From Citrus sinensis (lineage: Eukaryota; Streptophyta; Magnoliopsida; Sapindales; Rutaceae), in assembly GCF_022201045.2 (NCBI RefSeq), contig NC_068564.1:31835001-31899000 (forward strand): a DNA stretch of 64,000 bases, written 5' to 3'. Made by a program: the position numbers and the translations under genes. Under the pieces are notes generated by a model. The model did no database searches, was not told the DNA's origin, and saw only the letters and a program-made list of their open reading frames with translations. This document shows positions 43,901-56,789 of the stretch, piece after piece. Position 1 is the first letter of the stretch, and each line of letters begins with the position of its first letter.

Positions 43901-45000
43901 TTAGATCTAATTGCTAGCCACAAATTACGTGCTGGTTAGGTTGTCAACTCCGGAGGATTTTTTTAGACAAGCATTCAACATTATGTTTTCAACTATCATA
44001 CATCATTTAGCATTACATAGAGATTGTTACTAGGTGCTTCGGTGGAAGCTGAGGTGCATGGAAGAAGGCAATTGAAGCTCCTTAATCACAATGAAACTTA
44101 TGAAATGAACTCACCAAAGCTATGCATCAGATTTCTTCCAGTTCCTGGAGCTGATTGGGTTGGCAATGTGAAAATCAAATGCTATGAGACTGGCCTAGAA
44201 GCTGAATTATTTTACAAAGCCAATCCTTTTATAGCGCTTAGAAGAAACCATAGGGCTGTTAAAGGAAAAATCTACAACTCCTCGTCATCCAAGATTCTTT
44301 ATGAGATTGACGGCCATTGGGATAGGTAGTACATTATCCAAGTACTCTTCGAAATTACTGATTTCTGTTTTTCCGATTTTCTGGTGTTACATAATCTCAG
44401 TTAATTGCTTATTGTACTGATTTGTCCCTTCTATTTCAAAAACTTTAGAACTGTCTCACTGAAGGACGTCAACAATGGGAAAAGTACAATTATCTACAAT
44501 GCTAAAGAAGTTCTTACTGGGTTGAAAGCACCCATTGTAAAGGATTTGGAGGTACGTATGAACATTCATCAAATGCTAATTAATCTTTGTATTTTACAAA
44601 AAACAAACTTAAATTTGGTGAAATGCTCATGCGGGCATCTGCATTTTATAAGGCACACAATAATATAATCCAAAAGGAATTTGATAACATAAATCACATA
44701 TCAAATTACTGCTCACACACCTTAATATAATTTGATTTTTTTCAGGAGATGTGGCCAAGTGAATCAGCGGCGGTGTGGAGCGAGGTGAGCCAATATATAA
44801 TGAGGCAAGATTGGGAGAAAGCTAGCGAAGCAAAGAAAGCTGTTGAGGAAAAGCAGAGGAAACTACTGAGAGAGAGAGAATCAGCCGGAGAAACTTGGGT
44901 TCCAAAGCATTTCACTGTTACCTGTAACAAGGAAAGAGGTTGGGACTGCTCATCTATTAAGAAAGTTGTGCCACCAGCTCCAATTGTTGTTCCCCTTTAA
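40904..45000 (+). CDS. Oxysterol-binding-protein-related protein, ORP4 class
   Basis: Cytosolic lipid-binding/transfer protein of the short ORD-only plant type, likely moving sterol or phosphoinositide at membrane contact sites. Seven coding exons: 40904-40906 (the ATG alone), 42115-42261, 43106-43351, 43470-43566, 44034-44325, 44449-44551 and 44746-45000; total 380 aa. The first residues M|VKEE fit ORP4 relatives. The family fingerprint EQVSHHPP is at residues 131-138, split by an intron after Q132. Other conserved pieces are APYNPVLGETHH, GDG-free IDGHWDRTVSLKD and the C-terminal VWSEVSQ...DWEKASEAK...EEKQR. Intron 2 requires a GC donor (AAG|GCAAGT at 42262); a nearby GT would shift the frame. 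Neither a PH domain nor FFAT motif is present. Which of Arabidopsis ORP4A/B/C it matches is not resolved. Confidence 0.9.
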
Positions 45001-45884
45001 TTTTTTCAACTTGCAGTGTATTATTTAATTATCTGGCTAGACCATATATTGCAGTAAGCAATACAAGGATTCTGTAGAATTAGTTTTCAGAGTGATCTAT
45101 GATTACCAAATTATTGTCATATCATTTCACATTATTAGTATGTTAAATAACAATTTGCGTACTTAATTTATAGTACAGTAATATTATGCTTTGCCATAGC
45201 CAGAGCAGCCTCGCTTAATTTCTTGAAAAGCAGGACAAAGAATTTCGGGCTGGGCCATCATGGGACTGTTCCACCCAACCTGTTTGACACCTCTTAGAAT
45301 GTAAGGGAAAAGGGTATCGCGACCTTTAAATAAGTATTAAATTGTTCTCCAAGCACATTTTGGTGGTCCTTTTTTTCTTAATTTAAATAGACTTAAATTA
45401 TTTTTATAATATCTGAATATGAATAATCTCAAACTTTGAAAATAAGTATTCAATTATTGGTTATTTCCCACCTAAGAAAAATTTAAAAATCAGTAATATT
45501 ATATATGTGCCCTTACAATATTAAATGTTAAATAAATAACGAATATTTCAAAAAATATAAATAAGATATTATTTTATCATAACATAAATCATGTTCAAGC
45601 AAATACAGCCCTTTACTGTTTTAAATTAGAACACGTCAAACAATTTAATTATAATTTATGATGTTTACATGAAAAATGCCAATAAAAATTGTAGAGACAA
45701 ATAATGCTAATTCGAAGAAAATAAAATTATAAAAATTATAAAAATTATAATGATCTACTACATATCATAAGTATAGAGATAACAATGGTGCTAAGTAGTA
45801 GATTTTATTAAGGTAAGGATAAAAATAAGTTAATTTGATAGAAATATTTCGGAGAATATTTTTTAATGATGTGATTTGGACTTT
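45001..45884. other. Intergenic, no gene seen
   Basis: ORP4 3' UTR followed by AT-rich sequence. No coding frame or transposon end recognised. Confidence 0.45.
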
Positions 45885-46014
45885 TTAGATTAAGCAAAAG
45901 GTTTAAAAAAAGTTACTTAAATATAATCAACTTATTAGATTAAGCAAAAGGTTTAAAAAAAGTTACTTAAATATAATCAACTTATTAGATTAAGCAAAAG
46001 GTTTAAAAAAAGTT
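45885..46014 (+). repeat. Exact 50-bp tandem repeat, 2.6 copies
   Basis: Copies start at 45885, 45935 and 45985, each ttagattaagcaaaaggttt; the first two are complete and identical and the third stops after 30 bases. Identity suggests recent slippage or an assembly artefact. Confidence 0.95.
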
Positions 46015-46412
46015 GATTTAATAACTTAATGACTATAATTTTTTATTAAGTTGAAAAAAATAAATAGATTTACTAACTTAACTGATTAAAATTAAGTGAA
46101 TTATATCATTAAGTTAAAAAATAAATGGCTCGTTAGACTCCCATCACAAGAAGTAAACACTCACACCTTTTTCCTTTTTATTTTTCTTATGGAGAAAATT
46201 GTATTATTTTACATTTGGGTAATGCATTGTATCAACTTATCAAGTGGTGATTATGGTTAATGAAATATCTATTCAAATAAAAAACTAGAGAGGAGAATAA
46301 TATTTTGAAAGCTTTGCATGACTCCTCTATATATAAAATACAAGTAGTTGTAGCCGTTTTCCTAAATTCAATTTGAATTAGTCATTCACTTTTTTTATGT
46401 AATTTGAATTAA

Positions 46413-47163
46413 GGAAAATTATCAGGCATATACCCTTAAACCCATTTAAACGTACTACAACATTTTTCACGTATATCACTCATATACCCTAAGTTGACAA
46501 AACACTTCTGCCGTCCACCAATCTGTTAACTGCCGTTAGAAAGTTAACAGAATTATGGCAAATTGACTATTTCGCCCTTGAAACTTAAAATGAGGTAAAA
46601 AGATAAATTTACTCCAAAAATTAACCTAAATTTTCAATACACATTTTTTTATTAAAAAAATATGAATTATTAATGGTACATATTATTAACAATTATTTGT
46701 AAAAAATATCCATACTATACCATAAAAAATATTAACAACATATTATTTACAATTATACATATTATACCATAAAAGTTTCAGTTGGAGCTTATAGGAGTAG
46801 ATCTTCAAAAATTTAGGTTAAATTTTGGAGGAGTAGATTCGGTTGTAAAGTAGCGTTTTTTTAGCAATTATTAACAATTATCCGATAGATGAGATGACGT
46901 GTCATTTTGATCAATATGTATCATATGACATGTCATTTTTTAATAGGTAAATGAGATGACATGTCGTTTTTTTAATCAAAGTTTCTTTCATCTTAAAAGA
47001 CTAGATTACCCTTATGATGTTAGTGATTTCAAATGGCAGTTAACGGATTGGTGGACGGCATAAGTGTTTTGTCAACTTAGGGTATACGAGTGATATACGT
47101 GAAAAATATTGTAGCATATTTGATATGGGTGTCATTTAAGGGAATGTGACTGATAATTTCTCG
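46413..47163. mobile_element. Foldback/MULE-type MITE with about 125-bp inverted arms
   Basis: Left arm 46413-46534 and right arm 47035-47163 are inverse copies; matching landmarks are aattatcag...cccttaaa, tttttcacgtatatcact, ataccctaagttgacaaaac and ccgtccaccaatc(t/c)gttaac. The arms match at roughly nine bases in ten. Flanks tgaattaa and taaattaa match at 7 of 8. Long arms favour a MULE-like origin (usually 9-bp duplication), but hAT is not excluded. The interior carries several atgacatgtcat(t/g)t words and no coding frame. Confidence 0.8.
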
Positions 47164-48170
47164 TAAATTAATTATCCATACTAACTTAATTCAATTTAAA
47201 CTTGTGATCATCTATTTTTCTTATTTAATTTGAATTAATTATCCACATATTTCACAGTTTGGATAACTGAATCACAATTAAATTCAATTTGACAATTCAA
47301 ATCACATACATATTGGTTTTTTCAGTTCTAATTTGTAAATGATACAACTAATGACTAATTTAACTCACACACATTAAAAACTACTCCCTTACTTCTGATG
47401 TGAATGATTAGTATTTTGAAATACCAATTTTTATCCTATCCACAAATCATGATTTCCATATCTAAATTCATTCTTATTTTTCGTATAATTAAAAAAAAAC
47501 CTTGAATTTTTATAGTTATACACCATGGTTCAAAAATTAGCCCAAATATCTACCCAAAAATAGATAAATCTCACAGCTTTTTTTTCCCTATAACTTTTTA
47601 ATATTGAGAAAAAGTCATTGATCTCTAGCTTCAAGGAAGAAAGTGACTATGTAATTCTTTACCCTCAAGCGTGACACCCACTCATGAATCAAAGTCATTG
47701 AACTCTATCTTTAAGGAAGAAGGTTAGTATGTGATTCTTTCACTATCAGCCCATTACCCACTCCTGAAACAATCCAAAAGGGTGGTCACAAGAGTCCTAA
47801 CTCTTCCTCACCTTCCTACTTACACTAATTTGTTGGTTTGTCCAACTACTCCTTTGCCCAACTATAATAAGTTCATGGACTAGTCAATAGTAAATCAGTT
47901 TATTTTACTTTTAACTGTTGTATTTGAAACAAAATCCCGATTCACTTGACCCTGATCTTGACTGTCAGTACAATGATCAGTGATTACAACAGACTATTCA
48001 ATTACTTACAAAAATATGGTTCTTTACTTTTTAAATTCTCGCCAAATCAAAAAAGTCATTTTTTTCTACAAAAATTTTGATTTTATTTTCTCAACTTGCT
48101 GAAGTAATTTTCATTGCAATTAATATGTCTTAGAGTCCACATTTCAATTAATAGGTGATGTTTGGCACTA
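47164..48170. other. Intergenic, no gene seen
   Basis: A loosely repeated phrase (aaagtcattga(t/a)ctct... caaggaagaa) occurs near 47611 and 47691. No gene was supported. Confidence 0.4.
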
Positions 48171-48290
48171 ACTAAGGACTTGTTTGGAGCAGCTGCGTTA
48201 CCACCGCGCAGCTGCTTTCCAGGCTAATTTTAAGAGAATATTCCCTTAGAATTAGTCTGGGGACAGCTGCCCCAAACAGATCTTAAGACT
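48171..48290. mobile_element. Short MITE, TTTGG...CAGCTG type
   Basis: The 120-bp segment begins actaaggacttgtttggagc and ends with its inverse, cccaaacagatcttaagact. The caggctaattttaag / cttagaattagtctgg pair inside extends the hairpin. It is GC-richer than its flanks and noncoding. Confidence 0.7.
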
Positions 48291-50839
48291 TTCACCCATT
48301 AATAACACTCAATTCATCAAGACGCGAAATAGGACGTATGATTAAATTCGACATGATAGTAACTAATTCAGTACCTTTTTCTCATTTACATGAATTAAAC
48401 CCGATTTTTATCTTTGCATTTATGTGGATAGATATACAAAAATGTCAGAAATCTTCTTTAATTAATTGATGGATTTTTTTTGCCGGAAAGGGGTGGCAAA
48501 TTGTTAAATCCCATCCTATGAGCTAGACTACCAATAGCCTAGCCCTACTAAAACGGCATTTTTCAATTTTCATAAAGAGAAAAAGGTCACTTGAAGCTGT
48601 CTTCATCATTTCAACACCCTTACGACAATTCCGAAATTTCAATAAATTGTAGAAAGACAAATCTTTACAAATAGTTGAATATAGTTTATTCTCTATATTT
48701 GAAAAAAAAATACTTAAATAATTCATGTCATTATTTCTGTAACTATTGAATTATCGTTTTAAGAATAAAATTGGTCTAATATAACTTAAGATTCTTCAAA
48801 TTCAAACTAGCAGAAGTTGAAAATAGAGAATAGTAAGATAGATTTTAATCTCATTTTTGACCCTTCAGTCTTAATTTTATTAATTTCATGCTATAACTTA
48901 ATTCAATTTTATGGTTTTTGTATTTCGATCCCTTGAAACTAAAATCCTAACTTCACCACTACTCACTACTAGAATATAATAGCACAAACCCAAAACATAT
49001 GTTTTCCTATTACCATTTTAACCTTAGGAATATAACGGGTAATTAAAAAATACTTAGCAGTTTAAGTCTTAAAAATAATAAATTTTAGGTACTTAAGTGA
49101 GATCATTCTCTCTTTTTACCTTATGATTATTAAGTATTTCAATTCATAATAAAGAAATTTAATTCTTAACTATTAAATTCAACTTAAAACTCTCTCCTCA
49201 AAGAAACACTGATTTAACGCATCAATTAATCATGCGTCCTCACATGCATATTAGGTGTCCCGATGAACTGAACGTATTTTCCACATTTTATTATTGAAAA
49301 ATACATATAAACTCAAAACCTTATTCATTTCAAAGGACGTTAATTACTTCAACAAGCTGGCAGGCTTGATCCACCGTCCTTAATTTCGAAATCCTTTCGA
49401 ATTCACACTCGAAATATGGGGGCGCATGATTCACGAATATAATTAGTTTTGACGTGACAGGTGAATTATGTGGCTTTCAAGCTAGAATGCTTCTTTCTTG
49501 ATTCCTAGGCTGATCTTTTTTGGATGTATGTGGAGTGAAGATCGTGGAGAAAATGCAAATCTTCTTTCTTTTTTGCTTTTCTAGCTTTAGTTTCACATTT
49601 AACGAGGATGGCTACTTGGATAAATTTTCTCACAGTTTATTTTGAGTGAAAGTCTAAACATATTGTAGGATATTTGGACATATGATAAATGTTTGGATGG
49701 GGATATTTCTACCCTAATATTTTTATAAATTCATCTCATTTTAAAAAATAATTACAATGAACTCACAATATTTAAAAAATATATAAATTAATAAAAATTT
49801 TATACAGTTAATCAATTAAATTATTTCATTAATTTTTCTTAAGTTCTTTAACCATATTTGATCATAAATTTTCATATAAATTTTATTTTACTATTTTATG
49901 ATTATGATATAAAAAGATAAAATTATCCTAAAATTTTTTTAAATGAAATCTAATTATTATTTCACTACCTTTACGTGTAAATGACATAAATTTGAGTCTA
50001 ATAATTTATATGAGAATTGTGCCATAAAGACACTATGTTAATTTAATTAAAAAATAATAATCATACTAATAAAGTAGTATTAGAAACAATGAGTTTGGTA
50101 CAAATTAGAAAAAATTACAGTTAAAAAGTAAATTCTTGATAATTTTACTTTATAGGAGTAAAATAATCAATTTAAACTTATGTCAAAGCAATTTTTGTAA
50201 TCAAATATACTAAAAAAATATCTGTGTCACAAAAAAATAATTAAGATAGATTTATTTAATTAATTCTCCAAAGTTCTTCTTAATTTAAATTCTCCAAAGT
50301 TCTTCTTAATTTAAAAATTTTTAAAACAATGTGCAACTTTTATAATTATTTTTTAAAAAATGGAGTGGATTTACAAAAAAATGTGGGGTGAAGATATCAT
50401 CACTCTAAATGTTTATATTTACTTGGTTTGTGCAGTTTAAGTTAATTATCTAATAAACTTCTGAATTTTTGAAATTTACTAAAATTCCCTAGTATATATC
50501 TAAATTTTATAAAAATTTGCCGTGAGTGATGGGCAAAATTCACTCAATGAGACAATGCTATTATTGCCGACACCTAGTAACCCCACGAACACGACATTTT
50601 TCAAAAAAAAAAAAAAATCAACACTGATTGTTGCGTCAGACAGAGACCGTACTGATCACTAGAGTTCTTAAAGTCACTTTAGACCAGTTTAGAGTCTTAT
50701 CTCCTTTCCAAAAAAGTTGTCACTTTGTGTTAGCATTTTAGTTAGATTGATTAGTTCAACTCCCGTTCAATACGTTACTTTTTTTTTTTTCCAACCTTTT
50801 TTAATACGTTTAGACACAAGAAATGTAAGGAGATAGTAC
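48291..50839. other. Intergenic, no gene seen
   Basis: Very AT-rich. A 26-bp exact direct repeat (aattctccaaagttcttctt...) occupies about 50262-50313. No gene was supported. Confidence 0.5.
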
Positions 50840-50847
50840 TATAAATA
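50840..50847 (+). promoter_or_regulatory. TATA box of DUF4228 gene 1
   Basis: TATAAATA lies 75 bp upstream of the ATG at 50922, a suitable distance for a short-leader plant gene. Inferred from position and match only. Confidence 0.5.
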
Positions 50848-50921
50848 ACGAAGTAATTGGCTTAATTAGCGTGCAAAATATTTACCAAATAAATAAACTC
50901 AAAAAAAAAAAAAATATTGAG

Positions 50922-50949
50922 ATGGGTTGTTGCGTTTCTCTCCGTTCAT

Positions 50950-50981
<32 letters not shown>

Positions 50982-51449
50982 ACAAAAATCAAGAATGTAC
51001 GAGTTGTTCACTTGAATGGTTGTGTAGAGGAGTTTGATTATCCTGTATCAGTGAGCCAGGTCACCGGCCGGCCGCCGAAACATTTCGTATTCACGGCATC
51101 TCAGCTTCTGTCCGCAGGCCTACAGCCATTGAAACCTGATACTCTCCTGGAAAGAGGGAATGTTTATTTTTTATTACCATCCTCATCATTTGATTACGCC
51201 GATGTTTCTCCATTGACCTTGGCAGCTACGGTAAAAAAGCTCACTGAAAAAGCAAAGTCCGGAAACTCTGTAGCTATGCCGTCACCACCGCGGAATTCTC
51301 CGGCGAGAAGCCCTAGCCGGACGGTGAACGACGTAGAAAGTTTGCCCCAAAAACGATCCTGGAGGCCGATTTTGCACACCATCAGAGAGATATCGTTCAA
51401 TAGGAGCAGTGTTTCTGATATATCAGATGTGTGTTTGCAAGACCATTAA
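50922..51449 (+). CDS. DUF4228 / PADRE-domain protein, myristoylation signal
   Basis: Single-exon 175-aa protein of the plant PADRE (DUF4228, PF14009) family, whose members are often stress- or pathogen-responsive; biochemical role is unknown. The chosen start gives M-G-C-C-V-S, a good N-myristoylation plus palmitoylation signal, implying membrane attachment. A poly-Ser/Ala run encoded by (TCA)n then (GCA)n covers residues about 8-21. The conserved core follows: IKNVRVVHLNGCVEEF, PKHFVFTASQLLSAGLQPLKPDTLL, GNVYFLLPSSSF. A Pro/Ser-rich linker and the tail motif KRSWRPILHTIREISF complete it. An in-frame extension upstream begins with a non-ATG codon, so this start is preferred. A paralogue lies 5.9 kb downstream on the same strand. 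Confidence 0.92.
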
Positions 51450-52139
51450 AGTCGTCAATTTTTAGAGATGTGCTAGGGGTCTTTATTTGTTTACTCTTTT
51501 GTAAACTTTCAGATTATTGTTCATTCGGGGAAAAAAAAAATCACTTTCTTGACGTTTAGTGTTGTTCATATAAATTGTTGTTTATTGGAAATTGATTGAT
51601 TTGTATTTCAAATTTTTATTGTGGTTTATTTTCTCCCTAAGACAAGTGTTTCAAATCACGTGTTTTTTTGTGATAGATTGTTCTACAAAAAGAAACAATT
51701 GTTAATAAGGGTCCGCATACTAGCAATAACTCTCCAACACTCTAGTCAATTCTTTTCACTTAATTTTTAGAGAGAAAAAATCTGGAGTGAGATGTACAAA
51801 GTTTTTTGTACTTATTTTATGCTTTTTTTTTTCTCTTCCCTTCAAATATGGGATAATTGACCTTTATATAGGCAAAGTGAAGCATGAGGTAGATGAGTAA
51901 TCATAACATGTAATATTGTCATTATGACATTTATCCACAAAATTCATGCATAAGGACACTTATTAATATGTGTCAAGACTTATTCATGACAAATCTTATT
52001 TGAACACTTGTCTTGATTTTGTAATGGATCTTAAGCATGAATTACACACTTAGGTTGGTTCCTCACAAAGAGGAATAACTTTGCAAAATTTCACTCATAA
52101 GCAAATTTTACAAATTTTTGTTGTACGCACATTTCTTTG
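51450..52139. other. Intergenic, no gene seen
   Basis: 3' UTR of the DUF4228 gene, then AT-rich sequence with no coding frame. Confidence 0.4.
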
Positions 52140-52350
52140 AGTGTTTGTTAACTTGTAGACTCATTCGGTAGAATGTTTGCTATGTTGTTGGCGCATTTCA
52201 TAGAACGTTTATTTTCTTGTATGCACATTCCATAAAATATTTGATAGCTTAAAAGCTTACTCTGTAGAAACATTTGCTTGACCCGTAAGCTCATTCCGCC
52301 TAATGCTTGTTAACACAATACTTGTTAACTCGTAAGTTCATTCTATAGAA
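52140..52350 (+). repeat. Degenerate tandem repeat, about 32-bp period
   Basis: At least six imperfect units share the pattern (c)ttgta(a)gctcattc.gtagaatgttt; examples end gaatgttt, gaacgttt, aaatattt, gaaacattt, taatgctt and gaatattt. Units vary by 1-10 bases in length. It abuts the damaged coding relic at 52348. Similar runs occur in plant retrotransposon LTRs, but no LTR ends were found here. Confidence 0.65.
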
Positions 52351-52858
52351 TATTTATTTGGCCTATGGACCGACAAAGTAGGAATTGATCAGTATTGGAA
52401 CGAACCAAATGACGGCGATGATAAGTACGCCTTTGTGTATATAAACCCTGAGCCTGAGATTGAGAACGGTTCAAAGAAAGCGTTAGTGAAGCGTCTTGGT
52501 GGATGCATTAGTTGATGAAGGAGGCAATTACTCTGATATAGTTCAAGAATTTTGAGAAGCTTGTGACAAATCTTGATAACGATATTATTTCAAGGTATAT
52601 ATATAGTAAACGATCCTGATTTTTGGATCATATTGCCTGAACCTAACGCTAGCTACAGGAACTGTTGTTCCCCGTGATATCAATCAAGTCGTCGTACAGA
52701 TGCTTTCCCATGCTTTGGTGTTGGAACGTCTACTGGAAGGTGATAAAAGCATACTATTAGGAGCTTTTTATCCTCAATATACTGGTCCTGGATTCGAAGC
52801 TAATCGATTTGTCAGAAACCCACCAAGGCCTGATCATCGCCTCTGTGGTAGAATGTAA
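52348..52858 (+). pseudogene. Unidentified degraded coding relic
   Basis: Three protein-like open segments lie close together in different frames. 52348-52515 is open for about 55 codons and contains IDQYWNEPNDGDDKYAFVY. A short middle piece around 52606-52665 contains DPDFWIILPEPN. 52663-52858 is open for about 65 codons, contains LLGAFYPQYTGPGFEANRF and ends at TAA. Composition is more coding-like than the flanks. The segments are separated by stops and frame changes, with no convincing splice set throughout. I do not recognise the family; a host gene fragment and an old integrated sequence are both possible. Confidence 0.45.
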
Positions 52859-53027
52859 TAATGTTATGAATAATTAATGTGCTGAATACATATCAAAATT
52901 TTATGCATCTTCTCTTGCTTGCTTTTCTCCGTTTATTAGTTTCTATTTCTTTTACATATTTCAAGTTTTCGACTGTCGTATCAAAATTTTCCGAGACGGA
53001 TGAGCAGAAATAAAATCTCAATGAATT

Positions 53028-53049
53028 GGGGGGGGGGGGGGGGGGGGGG
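53028..53049 (+). repeat. Uninterrupted run of 22 G
   Basis: 22 consecutive G in otherwise AT-rich DNA, about 170 bp past the coding relic. Long G runs are rare in plant genomes and error-prone in sequencing, so the exact length is uncertain. Confidence 0.95.
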
Positions 53050-56000
53050 TTACCGGACTACCATATTGTAAGGGCAATTCCCTGATTACAATCTATTTAG
53101 CTCCAAGATCTTTAAGTAACAACCTAGATCTATGAATCTTTCAAGCTCTATCACAATCAATGGAACAGATTTAAGAATAAAGATAAAAAATGTTAATACA
53201 AACAACAATAATTAAAATCATAAACTATTATATTTATATTTTACTTAATTAATACATAACTAATGTTAAATATTAAGTAGTAATTTTTTATAGACTCTTT
53301 TAATCATGTGATCAAATACTATGTTGACGAGTCTAATTTTATGACACTCTGTATATCTAGTAGTATATTACATAGGGTTGGGTACAATTCGATTCATTTT
53401 AGTTTTTTATTGAATCAAGCTTAATTGAATTAACTTCTCAAAAAATATAAACCAAACCAAATAGAGTTTTATTTGATTTTTTTACTTTAAATATTTTTAT
53501 ATTTTTTTATTTTATTATTTTAAACAAGTCGATTTTTTCACAATTTAAACATTGAACGAAATTGTCAATCGACTCGGTTCATTTGGGGATTGTTATTTTC
53601 ATTTGCCCCTAATATTATGGACAAATATAATCTTAGATTGTATTATTTCAACTTATATTGGGATGAACAATTTTATAAATAGCACTTGAGGGATTTTTGC
53701 ACTCAACTAAAGGATTCGAGTAACTCTACCCCATTAAGAGTTACTGTGCCGTCATTTATACTATGGCCAATAGTATAGTCACTGGTATCTCTCTCTTGTT
53801 CGTTTGCAGGTGTGTAGTGTGCTGATATTTGGATCAAGAGGAAGCTGAACAGCAAGGAAGGAAGAAAGGATCGGATATGGCAAATCAAGGTATTGATCTT
53901 GCCTCCCTCTCTTAATGAGTTTATGTGTGAAATAATTTAGCAGAAGCTGCACTAAGCAAGCAAATTCAACAAATCTGAACAAGCGTGCATTTCTTTCTTA
54001 TTGAACTCAATCTTAATAGCTTTTAAGATCTCGCCGTAAGCCTTCCAACGAGCTTATAGAACGTATGCTGCTTGGGTCAGAGTGAGTTGGTAACGCCACA
54101 TAAGCAGACGCTGACACGCGTAACAAGCTTTCCCGCCTGTGGTTCAAATCTTTCACTAATTTAGTACAGACCCAAATGGTTTCTAAGCCTTACTAATACA
54201 CCCGTATTTAATTACAGACATTCCATACAACTCTACGAAACTTACACACAAAACCCTGAGACGAAGCCAATCTAGAATCAATCTCGGCACATACATTAAT
54301 TTGGCTTCTTTATGCATGATCTACCAATAGCTACGACACTTTTTAAAAAGAACTTCACACTAAATCACAAATATAAGTGAAGTAAAAATTACGTACATGA
54401 GTGATAAAACTTGAGAGTTCACCGTACAAAAATATACTTTAATTAAAATAATTAATTATAATCATTCGTCAACTATTTTTTACATTTATAATTAATTATA
54501 AATGTACATTTAAAACAATTTCTCATTTAACAACATCTATCACATTTTTAGATTGTGATCCACGCAGGATCAAAAAGTATGAAATCAAAGATGGGGTCCA
54601 ATTTTTTGGTAATGTTGAGTGTGTATACTACATGGTGGTCATTTCAATCAAACAAGAATTTAGGGAATGGGCTTATGGCTATCAGCATTTTGGTGGATCG
54701 GCTGCAAGTTTATGGCTCATGATGTTTGAGCCCGGCAAATGGGTCTGGCCCGAGATTAATAAAAGCCCAGGCCCGAGCATAAATATTAGAGAAGCTTTGC
54801 ATCAAGATATCTTGAGACACATGCACATGTTAAAAGGATAGTGCGGGCATTATTTGTAAATGTGACAATTTAATTGGCAAAATCATATCCTAACACCTGT
54901 TTGAGATTTTAATAATAATTTTGGAAAACTAAAAATTAGTTTAAAAAATATTTTTGACAAAATCACCCCATCTTACAACAAATTTTAAAAAGTATAGAAG
55001 GAATAGTTTTTCAAAATTTAATTGTAAAAATCAGTTTTATAATTAATTCAATTTTATATGTATCCTCCCATCTGTTATAAAAATCTAAAATTATCCTTAT
55101 TCAATTAGGAAATAAGATCATTAAATTTAAAGAGATAATAATAATAATAATAATGATTATTATTATTATTGAGATAAAAATTAAAAATAATAAAATAAAA
55201 AATGTTTATTTTAGTAATTAATTATTATATACAAAATAAAAAAATTATACATATATGTTTATAAATGTGTAAATAAATGTTATTCAACATTATTTATATT
55301 TCAATCATTTATACTCTTACAACAGTTTATCAGTAAGATTTACAAAATACATTCTACTACTTTTAAAACTCATAGCATTTTAAAAATAAAATTTATCAAA
55401 CGTTTGACTAATTCTCTTCATAACTAATTATTTTTACAATATAGGTAACAACAATTATTTTAAAAACTCTAGTGTGACAAAACTAGCCATAAGATTACTA
55501 TTGATTTCTATTTTCAAAGTACTTTAATTTTAATGCTATGAAATGGTGTTTCCATTACAAAAATTTGTTAAATTTAAGTTTCAATAATCATAATAATAGG
55601 CGTACGTAAAAATGTGGGTCAGAAAGTTCTTTGTACGATTCAAAATATGCTTTTTTCATATTTTTAATTGAATCCTAAAATATAAAATTTCATTTAAGTG
55701 TGCTATTCACACCTTTGAATAAAATTATCTGTATACCGCTCTTGATGATTTTAAAATTGTCCTCCTTATTTATTTCTTAGCCATCTTATTTTTAGAGTAG
55801 ACCCTATTAAAGTACCAAATAACTTGTGCTCCATAAACTAATTTCATTGTTGCTTATAATTTGTTAACTAATAAGATTAGCATCGCTTCATTACAATTTT
55901 ATGCCTGTTACCCGTGCTTTTTGGCCCAATAATACCCCGACACTTCCTAATCTGCCATGTTTGACACATGAAATTTTAAATTACTTTCCCGAAGGGTCAC

Positions 56001-56789
56001 AACCCATTACTTTTATTATATTCTATTTAATTTATTAAAAATTAATCACTAATTTGTATTTTGCTAAAACATTAATTTATTATGAATAAAGGATGATTCA
56101 CTTAGACGTAGCAGGCGAACCAGCTTTCCAGTAAACAAAGCTGCTACTATCTTGACTGAAAGATTTGTACTAGTGCAAAGACAAAGACAGAAATAATAGA
56201 AAATCCTCCATAAATGAAGGAAAAATCTACACTAAACTTGCCGTCAACATGCGGGAGCTTAATTTACAATAAATAGCCGTGACATTTGTTGGACGCATTA
56301 TATGCCATGTGGCATTGCCTCGCATGCACACGGCAACAATTATCGAAAGTCACAAAAGGCTGCTACCTCGTCTACACATTAAATCAAATCAGATTGACAT
56401 GGTAATGGTTAAATTAGAGATATTAATTTTTAAAAAAATCGATATCGATCCAAAAATTATTTGGTTTAAACCCAACCGTAGACCTTGACTTGAATACCGT
56501 GTTAATTAGCAACTGATTGACCCGGGAAGCTAAATAGTTTTATTTAGAAGTAACTGAGTCAGCATAGGATATGAAAGTTGTAAGCACTTAACCAATAGCC
56601 AGGGACCTTATCTCTAAGGTCATATTATTGAAGTAAAACATTCAAAGAAAATGATCTGCAATTAAATAATTAAATATTGAAAAATTGACCTAATCAAACA
56701 CCTTAAGGCTGCGGGATTCTCCTTGATCACACATGATTCAGTATTTGTTCTCTTGATTGGCAAAAAATTGTAAGAACAGATCGAGAGAG
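53050..56789. other. Intergenic with AT-rich repeats
   Basis: No firm gene. An AAT/ATT trinucleotide hairpin lies at 55135-55170. A weakly SINE-like segment is at about 54075-54160 (gtgagttggtaacgcc, then gtggttcaaatc 70 bases on). An open frame of 69 codons at 54632-54841 is GC-richer than the surroundings but matches nothing I know. Sequence at about 53371-53590 with ttcggttc-type words may be a worn hAT remnant. The last 200 bases should hold the promoter of the second DUF4228 gene. Confidence 0.45.

Noticed and set aside
54075-54160. Possible tRNA gene or SINE head
   Set aside because: A- and B-box-like words are present but no cloverleaf could be formed and no tail or duplication was found.
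54632-54841. 69-codon frame with Trp-rich translation
   Set aside because: No family match and no neighbouring exons.
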